Source of the DNA: Colocasia esculenta
Lineage: Eukaryota; Streptophyta; Magnoliopsida; Alismatales; Araceae
NCBI GenBank assembly: GCA_014218235.1
Contig: CM024766.1
Span: forward strand, 20,185,346-20,249,345
DNA length: 64,000 bases
Reading direction: 5' to 3'
Notes under the pieces: model-generated
Seen by the model: only the letters and a program-made list of their open reading frames with translations
Told to the model about the DNA's origin: nothing
Database searches by the model: none
Made by a program: the position numbers and the translations under genes
Part shown: piece by piece, positions 43,074 to 54,211 of the stretch
Position numbering within the stretch: the stretch's first letter is position 1
Layout of the letters: every line of letters begins with the position of its first letter

Positions 43074-45246
43074 AATGGGTTTAACACTTTTTAAGTCATT
43101 AAATAACAATCATGTAATGATCAGACCCAAGACAGGTAACTTACACAGTAATTATCATATTTAAACAGACCTTGGGTATATGCGGAAAACTACGCAGGAA
43201 AACACGTGGTTTCAAGTAAAATTCTGAGATCGCGACATATCCCTATAAGGAAGGCGACAGGGTCTGTCAGGCTGGGGTCAGATCGCGACATGCACATAAG
43301 AGGAAGGCGACATGGGTGTTGACAAGCCGGGGTCAGATCGTGACAGGCTCATGGAAGGAAGGCGACAGGTCGGGCCCAGAAGGCGACACATGCTTGTGAT
43401 GAAGTCGACATGTCTGTCAGATCAGGCAGCTATATAGCGACATGGTACACGTCGCGTTGAGAAGGCGACAATAGGGCTGTCGCAATAAGACCTCTGAAAG
43501 CGACATATCGGCCAGTCACGTTCACAGGGTCCGTGCCTGACCCTGACAGAGCAAGGACAATGCCTTGGATTGCGGACCAGTCTTTCCTTCTTTTGACACA
43601 GGGTTGTTCTAAAATAGAGAACAAACTGTACAGTGCATGAAAAATAACGAAACCAGTTTTAAAATAACCTAGACATACTAGGGTACTTCCAGTAAATCGG
43701 AATTGAACAATAAAGATGGTTTCGATAGGCTTTGATCATGGGGGACACAAGGTCAGACCAAGGGTAACTTGAAGACGTAGTTTTATGCAGCAACCCTATT
43801 TCCATGCTTATAACTCTCTAACTAATGAGATTTAGACAAAACGTTCAACAGAAAACCTGATGAGGACAACTATTAGAATAACTTTCATGTTATGAGTTTT
43901 CTCTAATTCAGTCTTGAAACACATGCAATATATTAAGAACGGAAAAAGCTCTAACAGTGCGCGACTTTGGCAAAACGCTTACAAATCAAGATCTACTAAA
44001 TGAAATTCGATGAAACCAGTGGGAAATGAAAGGTAACTTGATGCTCTACACATTTGTATAGGATATGTTAAGGTTTGGCCCGAGAAAACCTACCTTTTGG
44101 GTTGAAGAAGTCCCGTTATTCCAGAAAACCAGTGTTCAGACCACTTGGAGGAAAATGCTTACTACACCGTGTATACTGCATGGAATTTGTGCATTCTACT
44201 TGGGTTAGGAAGTAGACTCGACCCTCTTTCCAGGGGTATAAGCCTTGCACGATGGGATTTAGGTTTGGCCTACCTTTGATTGGCTTCAAGAAGGTGGTTC
44301 GTGCAGATCGTAGTAGATGAACGGGGAAGAAGATGAGCTTGGTATGCTTGATCTCCTACTCTCCAGCCACCAAGAGCTCCTCCACACGACCCCAGCAAGT
44401 TCTAAATTCGTCCCTAGGGTTTGGGTGAAGAGTATTTAAGCATCTATGATGTTTAGGAGTCCTATTGTAACTTGGAAAGAAGGGTTTCGGGATTGGCATG
44501 TTGGTTTCCTATTTTTGATGATTTCTTCCTCCATTAGAGAGTCTTGGCCATCAAACAACTTCCATGGATGGGTAGGCACGAATTTTGGTTGCCATGAATA
44601 CATGTTTGTATCCCAATTCAACTCTAATTGCCTCTTTTTAATTTCAGCTTATTTATGGTTACGAATTTCTATGTATTTTCTTGCTTCATTTGATTTTTGG
44701 GTCAAATGTGGTTCATTGGCCCACTTATGATATTGGGTCATTATCATATATAGTTAGAAGCTTTTCCAACATTTTTATTTAATTTATGATTGCGTAGTAT
44801 TTCCGTGTTAACGGTTTTCCGACTCGTTTCTTTATTTGGATAATCGGTCACAATAATACTTAAACCTAGCCCAAATGATTTTTATTGAACCAAATTTCTT
44901 GATGGGTCATCAGAGGATATTATTTGAAGTCCATATATGGTTTTTATTAAATTTTCTGACTCATCCGAGTACATGTGATAATGGTTTTACGACTTATTCA
45001 TGAATTACGATAATAAGTCGCGAAACACTTTAAACTTGGATGATCTGATTTTTCTTGGCACAAATTTCTTTGTGAAACATTTAGTAATAATGTTTGGGGT
45101 TGATTTATAATTTTTACGGAATTTTCCGATGTGTTTTAGCACATACGATAATGATACATATGTTTTAAATACTTGTTATTATGGAAATTATTTATTTCCA
45201 TTTTAATTGAATTTTTTATATAAATTGAAATTTTTGGGGTGCTACA
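43074..45246 (-). repeat. Element C 5' LTR, second part
   Basis: Resumes the C LTR after D. It ends at 45246 with GGTGCTACA (LTR start TGTAGCACC in element orientation) and abuts the B LTR remainder at 45247. It contains the GCGACA doublets at 43232-43505. The C LTR totals about 3.8 kb. Confidence 0.85.
43232..43505. promoter_or_regulatory. GCGACA doublets in C LTR
   Basis: GCGACA (with variants GTGACA and TCGACA) starts at 43232, 43254, 43285, 43307, 43340, 43362, 43383, 43405, 43437, 43465 and 43500. Steps of 22, 22, 22, 21 and 22 bp mark 43232/43254, 43285/43307, 43340/43362/43383/43405. The copies often follow GAAG or ATC. An inverted TGTCGC pairs with the copy at 43465. Confidence 0.55.
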
Positions 45247-45558
45247 CCTAGTGAGGCTAGGAGTTAAGAGACCTGGCTGTTGGGACATTTCCCAATCTGT
45301 CTCTTGAAGAAATAGGGACAGTTTCAGATCTGTAATCATAAACGCATCGGGAGAAATAAACGTCCAACTTACTATCGTTAACCAGAAATCAACGTCAATC
45401 GATATTGACATTTATATCTTCTGGCCAGGCAGTAAATGGCACAAAGCTTGCCGTCTACCCACCGTTAATGTCAATGGATATCGACCTTAAGAAGAATTTC
45501 AGCAGAAAATTAAAAATGCAATAATAGCCAAAATCACACAGAAAGCTGGGGCCTTACA
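45247..45558 (-). repeat. Element B 5' LTR, terminal part
   Basis: Matches 22478-22789 of the middle B LTR. It ends GGCCTTACA at 45558 and borders the E leader (TACTA is the expected target site; its partner is not in the window). Confidence 0.85.
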
Positions 45559-45622
45559 TACTAAGCCTGACAATTTCCTGTTTGCCTATAACTTAAGGGA
45601 AAACCTAGGCTTTGATACCAAC
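45559..45622 (-). other. Element E leader and primer-binding site
   Basis: A short piece of the E internal region with the primer-site complement CTAGGCTTTGATACCA (45605-45620), one base different from the tRNA-Met consensus, next to the E LTR. B inserted in this leader. Confidence 0.75.
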
Positions 45623-48600
45623 TATCACGCCGCGACATTTAGCAACGAAAAATAAACGTCAAGTGCGTGAGGGATACAAGTGTGTGTATCACAGTCGAGT
45701 AATTCAGAGTAACAACTAAGTATAACACATGGTGAAAGACAACAAGATTGCCAGCCAAATAACCTTTATTTCATTTCCATTCAACTAATGTAAAACCTTA
45801 CATCATCAGAGCCAATAACATAGGGCCCAAAAGTGTATTTCTAGTACATCTGACTTAATTAAAGGAAAACTAACTATTACAGACTCTTGAACTCTAATCT
45901 TGCGGGCTGACTAGATATAATAACCGGTGCAGTTGAACAACTCATCACTCATCCCCGGTCCCATCATTCTCCAATTCTTCATAATCATTACCTGAAAATA
46001 TTAAGGAAAGCTTGTGTGAGCGCACTAGCGCCTAGTAGGATTTGCATCTCATGGTGTCGGAATGCTTTACGTAATGAACATGTTAACAGTGGCAATACTA
46101 TCATGCAATGTTCATGACAATAACGATAGTGACAAATCCAAGGTATAACATGTACGAGGATGGTTCAAAAACAATTTCATGACAATTTGCATGTAGGACG
46201 GAGCGATTATCATGGGATAGATGACAGTACGATGACTTGACATATAGAGGAGATTCAATAGCATGTAGCATGTACAATAGATTTCTCAAGTTGAATTCCA
46301 TTGAATTCTAATGGACAATGACATACTAGATTCAATAACGATGACATGTACAATAGATTTGGCCATTTCACATGTAACAGTTCAATCAATCAATTAATCA
46401 TTAAATAACAGTGTGGAAATTACCCAAATCAATCTTGCATTCAATTAGGTGACTGCCAGACACCTAAATGGATCATATACTCTCACGATTTATAAGTATT
46501 TTGGGTGCTCCTCCTAGGACCAGACTGGGCCCTATTTGCAAAGGCATAGTTGTGAATCGAAGTTCCAATAGTTTCTAGTAATTTCATTCATTCATTTATG
46601 GCCAACATGATTTCCAAGCAATGGACAATGATGAACTAAAGATCATGTCAATGATGATAGAGAACAATGCAAGGGGACATGATCCAGATTAATTTCGGCA
46701 GCATAACGGCTTAATTCCATTAGTTAAATCTTTACATTTGATGGCTTGGTTTCAATGTTATCAAATCACTCTCACGAGAAGTAGATAAGAATAGAAGTGC
46801 ATTCTATCTTCTGGGTACTTCACTAGTACAATAAACTCGATCTCCATGAGGGAATCCACGGAGTACGGAGAATTACGGAGGTCTTAGGAGAAAGGTCACT
46901 AGACTGCCAATATGGAATGACCGTCCGTGAGTTTCCAATCCCCCAATAAAGGGTTGCCTATATGTGCAATGTGAAATGTAGAGCGTGTCTCAACCTACAA
47001 ACCACCGGTTTAAATCAAGACAGAAAGCTTATAACAATCAACATGACATATATGCAATTCAATCTATCACATGGTTGTAGTGCTTTTAGCATGTAATCAC
47101 TTTCCAATTATGGACAAGGCGGAGTATGGACATAGCATGGAACAATCACATGATCACATGGATGAAATCAATCAATCATTTACACTTAGAATAGATGTTC
47201 ATATTCTTATGATTTATATGTAGGTTGATCACTTTTAGGCCATTGCATAACAATATGACATGATATGACATAAGGACATGCATATGATAGACTGAACAGC
47301 TCATTAAAATAGTCTTAGGATGGCCTTAAAATCACGAAGAACATAGTCGTCGCACTTCAAGAAGTCATACACAGTCAAATCTTGGTTTTGTAACAAGTAA
47401 CAAAATTGCGATGTACCTACCCATCGCGTTCAAATCGCGACGAGTTATATGGTCGCCTTTTACAACAAGAATCGATTGTCGGATCGATTATGCAGTGAGA
47501 ATCACGACGGTCCTATCTGTCGCGTTCATAACGCGACAGGCCGACATGTCACAACGACATTAAAATCGCGACGGTCACCACAGTCGCGTTCATACTGCTA
47601 CTCTCTGGATCACGACGGGTCGACCCGTCGCGTTCAGGAGATGGTTCAAAAGCTGAAAATAAAAATAAGAGAAATCCTTGGGCGGGAAAATAGGTCAAAT
47701 CGCGACGGCCTACGCTGTCGCGTTCATGACAGGCACTGTAATCCATGCAACGCACAGTTTCATGCTCTGTGGTTGACTGGTCAGACATCAAAATGCGACA
47801 GAATGGTCAGTCGCCTTTCACTGAATCGCAACATGCATGTACGTCACGTTCATGCAACAAGAATCACGATGTCTGGTGTCGTCACGTTCTTGGATCATGC
47901 CCAAAAATGTAGAAAACATGACACTCCTTCATGATAGACTTATAACTTGAAAACTAGTGATCTTTAGACAAAACTCTTAACATGAAAAGTGATGAGGACA
48001 ATTAGTATAAGAAAACTACGATTTTGGTTTGACCCAATTCAGCCTTAGTTTGTATGAAACACATGAAGAACACAAAAAACCCTATCTTTGTGTGACTCTT
48101 GGAAAACGCTAAATACAACTCACATGGTGCATTACAATTGGGGAAAATACATGCAAATAAAACTAGACTTGATGCTCTTTCCAATGGTATGTGCAACATT
48201 TACTTTAAGCTCGTGAACACCTACCTTTGTGTAGCTCTAAGATGGGTGATGACACAGGTCGCAGCAAAGAACAGCTAGGGAAGAACTCTGCTTCATAGCC
48301 GATTTCCTCTCCTCCAGGTGCCCTAGCTCGCCTCCACACGACCCCAACTCGATGGTAAACCTTCCCAACTAGTTTTAGGACGATTGTTTATATGATTACG
48401 GTTTAAATCCATGTCCTAAAGGGAATAGGAAAGGTGGCTGCGGTTTTGGCTTTGCCCCTTCCAAGTTTTGTGGATTCTCTTCCCATTTGAAGTAGGAATG
48501 CCATTAGGGAAGGTCTTAGCATGGCTAGGTACGAATTTGCTTGCCTTCCATGGCTAATTACCCTAGTTTTATCCCTAATTTCCCCTTTCCTAATTTCAGC

Positions 48601-48806
48601 ATATTTATGGTCACGGATTTTGGGGTATATTGCTATTGGATTTTGATCTTTGACCCATTTAGAGTTGTCTTGGCCCACTATATTTTAAATAGTTGATTTC
48701 ACACTTTGGGAGTTTAACATTGACTTTGATTTTATTTTTAGTCAACATTTTTGTTTATTTGCTATTTTTCTTAATTTTCAATCATTTAAATTTCTTGGGC
48801 GCTACA
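45623..48806 (-). repeat. Element E 5' LTR (3184 bp)
   Basis: Gypsy LTR on the minus strand, plus-strand ends TATCACGCC (TGTCACGCC-like, with one change) and GGCGCTACA. It shares blocks with G (for example the segment at 48440-48620) and with A, C and G (GAGAATTACGGAGGTCTTA at 46868-46886). It holds inverted GCGAC/GTCGC dyads at about 47410-47890. It sits in the RNase H gene of F. Frames such as 47449-47934 are chance. Confidence 0.8.
47407..47890. promoter_or_regulatory. Inverted GCGAC...GTCGC dyads in E LTR
   Basis: At least six units of the form ATCGCGACG, then 8-10 bp, then GTCGCGTTCA (for example around 47505-47530, 47565-47595, 47610-47638, 47698-47726) follow each other here. Some units are decayed to CACGA or CAACA forms, as expected for CpG loss. 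Confidence 0.5.
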
Positions 48807-50450
48807 ACCCTGGCAAGGGTAATGCAGTAGCTGATGCGCTTAGCAGGAAGCCTATGGCTTCCTTATCTTGTTTAGTTATGGGCGAGATGAAATTTCTAGA
48901 ACACTTCATAAGACTAGGCATAAATATTGAGCAAAGGAGCGATCAGGTGCAGGTTTCCAAACCTCAAGATACAACCCAACATCTTTGATGCGATCAGAGA
49001 TCAACAAGCAAACAATCCACTCTTGCTTCGTGCCTAGGAAACCATAGTAGACAGACCAGACTTCTCCATCTCTAAAGATGGAAGACTACTATCTTCATGG
49101 CAGGACCAGTGTGCCTGACAATGAAGAACTAAAAAAGAAAGTTGATGGATGAAGCTCACAAGACTAAGTACACTATTCACCCTAGTACAACCAAGATATA
49201 TCAAGACAGGAAAAGAACATTTTGGTGGCCAAACATGAAAAGAGAAGTAGCTGAGAATGCTACTCATTGTCTCACTTGTCAACAAGTGAAGGGAGAACAA
49301 TGCCCTGCAAGTTTACTCAGACCCTTAGAGATCCCAGAGTGGAAGTGGGAAAGCATTGGCATGGACTTCATCATGGGTTTACCCAGGACTCGTAGTGGAC
49401 TCAATGCCATATGTGTTATTGTTGATCGACTAACCAAGTCTGCACACTTTCTGCCAATTAAAATTAAATGGACTGTAGACATGTTAGCCGCTCTCTATGT
49501 AAAAGAGATAGCGAGACTACATGGAGTTCCATCATCAATAGTCTCAGATCCTGACCCAAGATTTATCTCTCATTTCTAGAAGGGACTGCAAACTGTAATT
49601 TGTACTAAACTCAACATAGTACTGCTTTTCACCCACAAACAGATGGACAAACTGAGAGAACCAATCAAATTGGGGAAGACATGCTAAGATCTTGCACACT
49701 AGACTTTGAAGGTTATTGGAATGAGAAATTACCTTTAATGAAGTTCACTTATAACAATAGCTATCGGGGAAGTATAAAGATGGCTCCATTTGAAGCACTA
49801 TGTGGTAGAAGTTGTAGATCAACATTATGCTGGACAAAACTTGGTGAACAACAATGGTAGGCCCAGACATGGTACAAGCTACAACCAGAGACATTTAGGT
49901 TGTTCGAGATCGGCTCATGATTACTCAATCCAGACAAAAGAGCTATGTCGATAAGAGAATGAGAGATTTAGAATTTCAAGTGGGAGATCATGTATTCCTA
50001 AAGGTTTCTCCTACTCATGGATTTCAAAGGTTTGGAGATAAAGGGAAGCTAAGTCCAAGATTCATTGGCCCTTTCAAAGTGCTTGTAAGGGTTGAAGAAT
50101 TCGCATACCAAGTGGCATTAACTCCACATTTAGCATTCGTACACAATGTATTCCATGTCTCTGTGCTCAGGAAATACGTCTACGATCCTACCATATCATA
50201 CGCCATGAGGATTTAGTGCTGCATAAGGACATGACTTATGAAGAAAAGTCAATCAAAATACTGGATCGTAAATTCCAACAACTCATGAATAGGTCCATCC
50301 CTGTGGTAAAGGTTTTGTGGAATAACCATGGAGTAGATGAAGCTACATGCGAACCTGAATCAACAATAAGGCGAAACTACCCCGACATATTCAGTAAGTC
50401 ACTCTCCCTATTATGATTATTAATTTGGGGACCAAATTCTTTTATGTGGT
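48807..50450 (+). pseudogene. Element F pol 3' part: RNase H end, integrase, chromodomain-like tail
   Basis: Starts inside RNase H (PGKGNAVADALSRKP) at the E insertion point. Integrase pieces follow: 49142-49579 with IHPSTTKIYQD, CLTCQQ, MDFIMGLP and SDPDPRF; then a stop and frameshift; then QTDGQTERTNQ-type and NNSYRGSIKMAPFEAL segments; then 49917-50216 (VGDHVFLKVSPTHG, LSPRFIGPFKV) and 50216-50416 with a chromodomain-like VDEATCEPE and RRNYPDIF. It is closest to element A in sequence. Many stops and shifts make it an old pseudogene. Confidence 0.85.
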
Positions 50451-50456
50451 GGAGGA
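50446..50456 (+). other. Element F polypurine tract
   Basis: GTGGTGGAGGA precedes the LTR start TGTAACAACC. The upstream AATTTGGGGACCAAATTCT is shared with A and G. Confidence 0.7.
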
Positions 50457-50650
50457 TGTAACAACCTAAAATTCGTAAATCCTAAATAAATAGAAATAAA
50501 TAATAATAAGAATAATAATTTGTGGATGGGTTTGATTAAATGCACGCTAAACGATAAGACAATGGATAAAATAGTTAACAATTGGTATGGGCTAGTCATC
50601 AATCGATATACAACTATGTTTATAACAACAATCGGTAGGAATAAAAAAAC

Positions 50651-51100
50651 AATCAATGTTTGCTGAAGGTAATCAATGTTAGTTAAAAATCGACGTTTAA
50701 AGAGGCAATCGATGTTTAAGGAAGCAATCGATGTTAGCTAACAATCGATGTTTAAATAAGCAATTGATGTTAGTTAACAATCGATGTTTAAAGAAGCAAT
50801 CGATGTTTAAGAACAATCAATGTTGAACAACAATCGATGTTTAAGGACAATCGATGTTGAATAGTAATCGATGTTGAAGGACAATCAATGTTCAACAACA
50901 ATTGATGTTTAAGGAGTTAACAATCGATGCTTAAAGGAGTAATCGATGTTTAAGAACAATCGATGTTGAACAAAAATCGATGTTTAAGGACAATCGATGT
51001 TCAATAGTAATCAGTGTTTAAGGACAATCGATGTTGAACAATAATCGATGTTTATGGACAATTGATATGCATAACAACAATCGATGTTAAGGGCAATCGA
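50651..51100 (+). repeat. AATCGATGTT array, 17-19 bp period
   Basis: About 25 copies of AATCGATGTT (variants AATCAATGTT, AATTGATGTT) start at 17- or 19-bp steps, for example 50832, 50849, 50866, 50883, 50900 and 50941, 50958, 50975, 50992, 51009, 51026, 51043. Units are separated by AAG/GAAC-type fill. ATCGAT is a CpG-centred palindrome. Confidence 0.8.
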
Positions 51101-51134
51101 AGAATCAAATCGACTGGCCAAGATACAATGTTGT

Positions 51135-51530
51135 CAATCGAAGTTGGACTTCGAATATGATGAAGTTAAGCTTCGACTGATCATGACGAAACCAAAGTGG
51201 ACTTCGTATATGACAAAGTTGGACTTCGTATATGACAAAGTTGGACTTCGTATATGACGAAGTGAGACTTTATATATGGCGAAGTTAGCTTCGACTGTTC
51301 ATGACCAAATCGTATATGACTATGACTTCAGATATGATGAAGTAGACTTCGAATATGATGATGTGGAACTTTGTATATGATGAAGTTAGCTTCGATTGTT
51401 CATGACCAAGTCATATATGACTTTGGATATGACGAAGTAGACTTCAAATATGATGAAGTGGGACTTCGTATATGATGAAGTAGCTTCAACTGTCCATGAC
51501 TAAATCATGTATGACTTCGTATATGACGAA
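51135..51530 (+). repeat. ACTTCGTATATGACGAAG array, about 22 bp period
   Basis: ACTTCGTATATGAC copies start at 51201, 51223 and 51245, with a decayed copy at 51267, so at 22-bp steps. Looser copies surround them. The unit has inverted CTTCG and CGAAG arms around TATATGA. Confidence 0.7.
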
Positions 51531-51948
51531 GTTACCATACATTTTTAAATTATACAATATGTGTTAATTTTATAACCGATAATAAAAATGAGTTATTCAA
51601 GATAAACATAGATGTAGGGACCATAAAACATGATTGAATCCAATAGTGGATTCCGAACCTGGTCTTTAGAACTAAACCAAATAGGAAGACGTGTTACGGA
51701 AATGAAGTGTTGTCTAGTTCTATTAGAGTTTAGTTAGTTAGTTGTTTTTATTTAAATATGATGAAGTTCTCTGGGCCCATAGTTAAGGCTTTGAACTAGT
51801 GAATGTAATAGACACAGTGAAAGGAATGAGGACATATAGTTATTTTTTTGTATTATTTAAACTGTGTTGTGGTTTAATGTTTAATTCGTTGTATACTTGC
51901 ACTATGTAAACTGCCTCACGTCCTGATATTCTGAGTCAGGGCGTGACA

Positions 51949-53100
51949 TGTAATTAGCCACATATGTAGGTGGATACGACTAATTATTTTAGTTTCCTCT
52001 AATTATTCGGCTTTGACATCTATCTACATGTAGTTACACCTTAGGTAGTTTCATCTAGTAAATAATTATTTATCGCATATGAAGCAGCTCAGATCTCGTG
52101 CCTACATAGCAGTTGTCGATCGTAGATGGGAATGCCAGTAGGAGTGATGTTAGCCTTCCCTTAGAGGGAGACTAGCAGTAAAGGAAATCGTTAGGGGTCC
52201 TAGGAGGGGGATCCCAACAATAACCCTCCGATGGTCGAGCCAAAACTAGTCAGGAATAGGAAAAGAGGGAGAGATTTGGGGGACGAGAATGCCCTTCACC
52301 AAGATGGTTGTGTATAGAGTGCCCTTACCTACGACATGGGGACTTCCTGAGTTTATATAGGGTTCATACCTTGCTAGACATGGACGAGAGAGTTAGATGG
52401 CAGTTGGAGGTGGGGTGTGAGACATGACACTGAGTTCGTGTGTGAGTGCCTTAGGGCTCTTTCAACCCTATCCTAATCCTCCTGACTTTCATTGGGTGTT
52501 ATTCTTATTTACAGGGAGTCCCTATAGGATGGAGCCATGTTGTCGTTGGGATACAAAGAGACCTCTCGGACTTGGGACACCTTCCTAGGCATGAATGTCT
52601 CACGGCATCGAATCTAGGCTCGATCCTCGGGACACTACTCGCGCTACCCTACTAGATGGCGACCTTGAGGTTCCATCAATTGGGTCCTTTGGAGATCTAA
52701 GAGCTCCAGACCATCTCTCCCTAGCCCATGCTCCTAGCGCCCCATTCGTGGTGCTTTTTCGGACTTATTGGGTCTTCAACCTTTATTGGGCTAGGCTCCC
52801 ATAGAAGTGTAAGTGGGTCGCTATTTTCCCAGGCGCCTCTCTAACTACAACAATGCAGTCCATCACCATAGGTCGTTGGTTGGCAAGTGCCAGCTTGACA
52901 TTGTTGGCACTCAGGTCAAGTTGACCAGCTTCAATTAATCCAACCAAACTTGACCAGTCGAAGCTGCAAAGCTATTAATCCATAAAAATGGTAAAGCAGG
53001 TCTACTGCATGGGCCCGAGTGTGCGAGAGCATCATAGGCAGGAAAATATTTTACACTTATGGTGATGCAATTATGAAAACTTACACTTTTGCATAAATTC
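51949..53100. other. Unassigned 1.15 kb, transposon-like
   Basis: No open frame with recognisable protein. A TATA-like TTTATATAGG is at 52352-52361 and G/A-rich segments occur at 52180-52300, reminiscent of LTR promoter regions, but I found no matching ends or second copy. The frame at 52595-52804 has no support. Confidence 0.3.
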
Positions 53101-53698
53101 GAATGACTTGAATATTGTGGGACCCTTCATCCCAACTTGTTAATTAGAAGGCCGTTAATGCATGCTCGGCTCCGCTCCGTTTCAAGTCAGATGACAGAAA
53201 ATTTGAGATCTCTAACAAGGGTAGATTGTTTAAACCAATATTTTGGATCGAAATCAAGGACAGAAATCTCTCTCAAATATTGTCAACAGCATCAATGTGA
53301 ATAACTGTATATTTCGAAAACATAACTGTCTTACTGCCACGTCTTCTTGTCATTTTATTATCATAATACTGGCAGATTAATTTATTTCCTAAGCCATTTT
53401 TAGGTCGAGCACTTCCTACGTACGCTAACTATTTGACACCGCCAAACTTTGTAGGCTTGACAAGCTACCCCATATTTCAGACAGCGTATACAAGAAGTCA
53501 GAAGTCCACCAAAAAAAGAAGTCAGAAGTTTAAAGTCTGAAGTTGCATCAGCGTTGTCGTCATCCGTGATTTGTGCTATTGGTCAATTGTCTGATGTCTG
53601 AGGTTACCGGTTGGTCGCCAGCTGTATGGGTTATCAAATGATGTCAACAGTGGCCAAATGAGTTTGCTATCACATGTAAAAGAAATTAAAATTTAATA

Positions 53699-53719
53699 TA
53701 TGTATATATATATATATAT
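53699..53719. repeat. TA microsatellite
   Basis: About ten TA units. Confidence 0.85.
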
Positions 53720-53786
53720 CCTACATGATAAAATAGAATTTATCCACCAACAACCCCTGTCCGCGCAAGGTAGCGGGATATATACA

Positions 53787-53792
<6 letters not shown>

Positions 53793-53817
<25 letters not shown>
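53793..53817. repeat. GA microsatellite
   Basis: About 12 AG units, 395 bp upstream of the dirigent start. Confidence 0.9.
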
Positions 53818-54156
53818 TACCCCACTATTGCTTTGTTTATATCCTTCAGGCTTCAGTCCATTACCGCCAAGGTCAGTTAAATATACATAATGTTGAACGA
53901 AATAATTTGAGAGATATATTAGATAAAGTACAGGATTAAGAGATGCACGAGTCACAATTTGAATGTAAAAGATCCAGAGTCTATATTAAAAGGTGGATGC
54001 GTTTTGACCTGGTTAAAATTAAGCTAAACAGATGGGCAAGACTTGTTTTGTCAACTTCCAGGTTCCTGGATGTTGCTGACCGCATGAAACAAATAACTGG
54101 GAACCTCTCTTATTACACCAAACTTGATCAACCAAACATGATCCTGCATCAACGTC

Positions 54157-54164
54157 TTTAAAAG
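54157..54164 (+). promoter_or_regulatory. TATA-like box of dirigent gene
   Basis: TTTAAAAG lies 48 bp before the ATG at 54212. Transcription starting about 30 bp downstream would begin after the ATG at 54182, which supports the start chosen for the gene. Inference from position only. Confidence 0.4.
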
Positions 54165-54211
54165 GGAAGAGTTTGGGGTGCATGGAGCGAGAGAGAGAGA
54201 AAGGGAGATAC

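Larger units (their letters stand above)
10184..45558 (-). mobile_element. Element B: composite gag-only gypsy element (internal-LTR-internal-LTR), with nested insertions
   Basis: B reads on the minus strand. From right to left: 5' LTR (24191-27169 plus 45247-45558), primer site, leader and gag (22807-24190), polypurine tract, a second LTR (19394-22789), another primer site, leader and gag (10184-11387 plus 19072-19393), then truncation by a copia insertion. There is no protease, RT or integrase: the gag frame jumps to the short 3' region before the polypurine tract. The insertions within it are the Sirevirus, a truncated LTR of another lineage, C, and D inside C. Its right end at 45558 is flanked by the leader of element E, so B inserted into E. 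The LTR and Gag are related to D. The layout fits an unequal-recombination product of a TR-GAG-like non-autonomous family. Confidence 0.75.
50457..51948 (+). repeat. Element F 3' LTR (1492 bp)
   Basis: Starts TGTAACAACC and ends GGGCGTGACA. More than half of it is made of two tandem-repeat arrays (50651-51100 and 51135-51530). Possible target-site copy after it: TGTAA (51949-51953); the partner is outside the window. Confidence 0.8.
53101..54155. other. Upstream region of dirigent gene
   Basis: About 1 kb without a recognisable gene. It includes a TA microsatellite (about 53699-53719) and a GA microsatellite (53793-53817). Confidence 0.4.

Noticed and set aside
47449..47934. 161-codon plus-strand frame
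   Set aside because: It falls on the GCGAC/GTCGC dyad array of the E LTR. The repeats lack stops in that frame by composition.
50651..51100. CRISPR-like array of short regular repeats
   Set aside because: The repeats are 10 bp with 7-9 bp gaps in a plant LTR with clear retroelement borders. There are no spacers of CRISPR size and no cas genes.
52595..52804. 69-codon frame between F and the dirigent gene
   Set aside because: No recognisable domain, and it lies in transposon-like DNA.
54182..54211. Upstream in-frame ATG of the dirigent gene
   Set aside because: It would add ten charged residues before the signal peptide, and it lies only about 18 bp after the likely TATA box.
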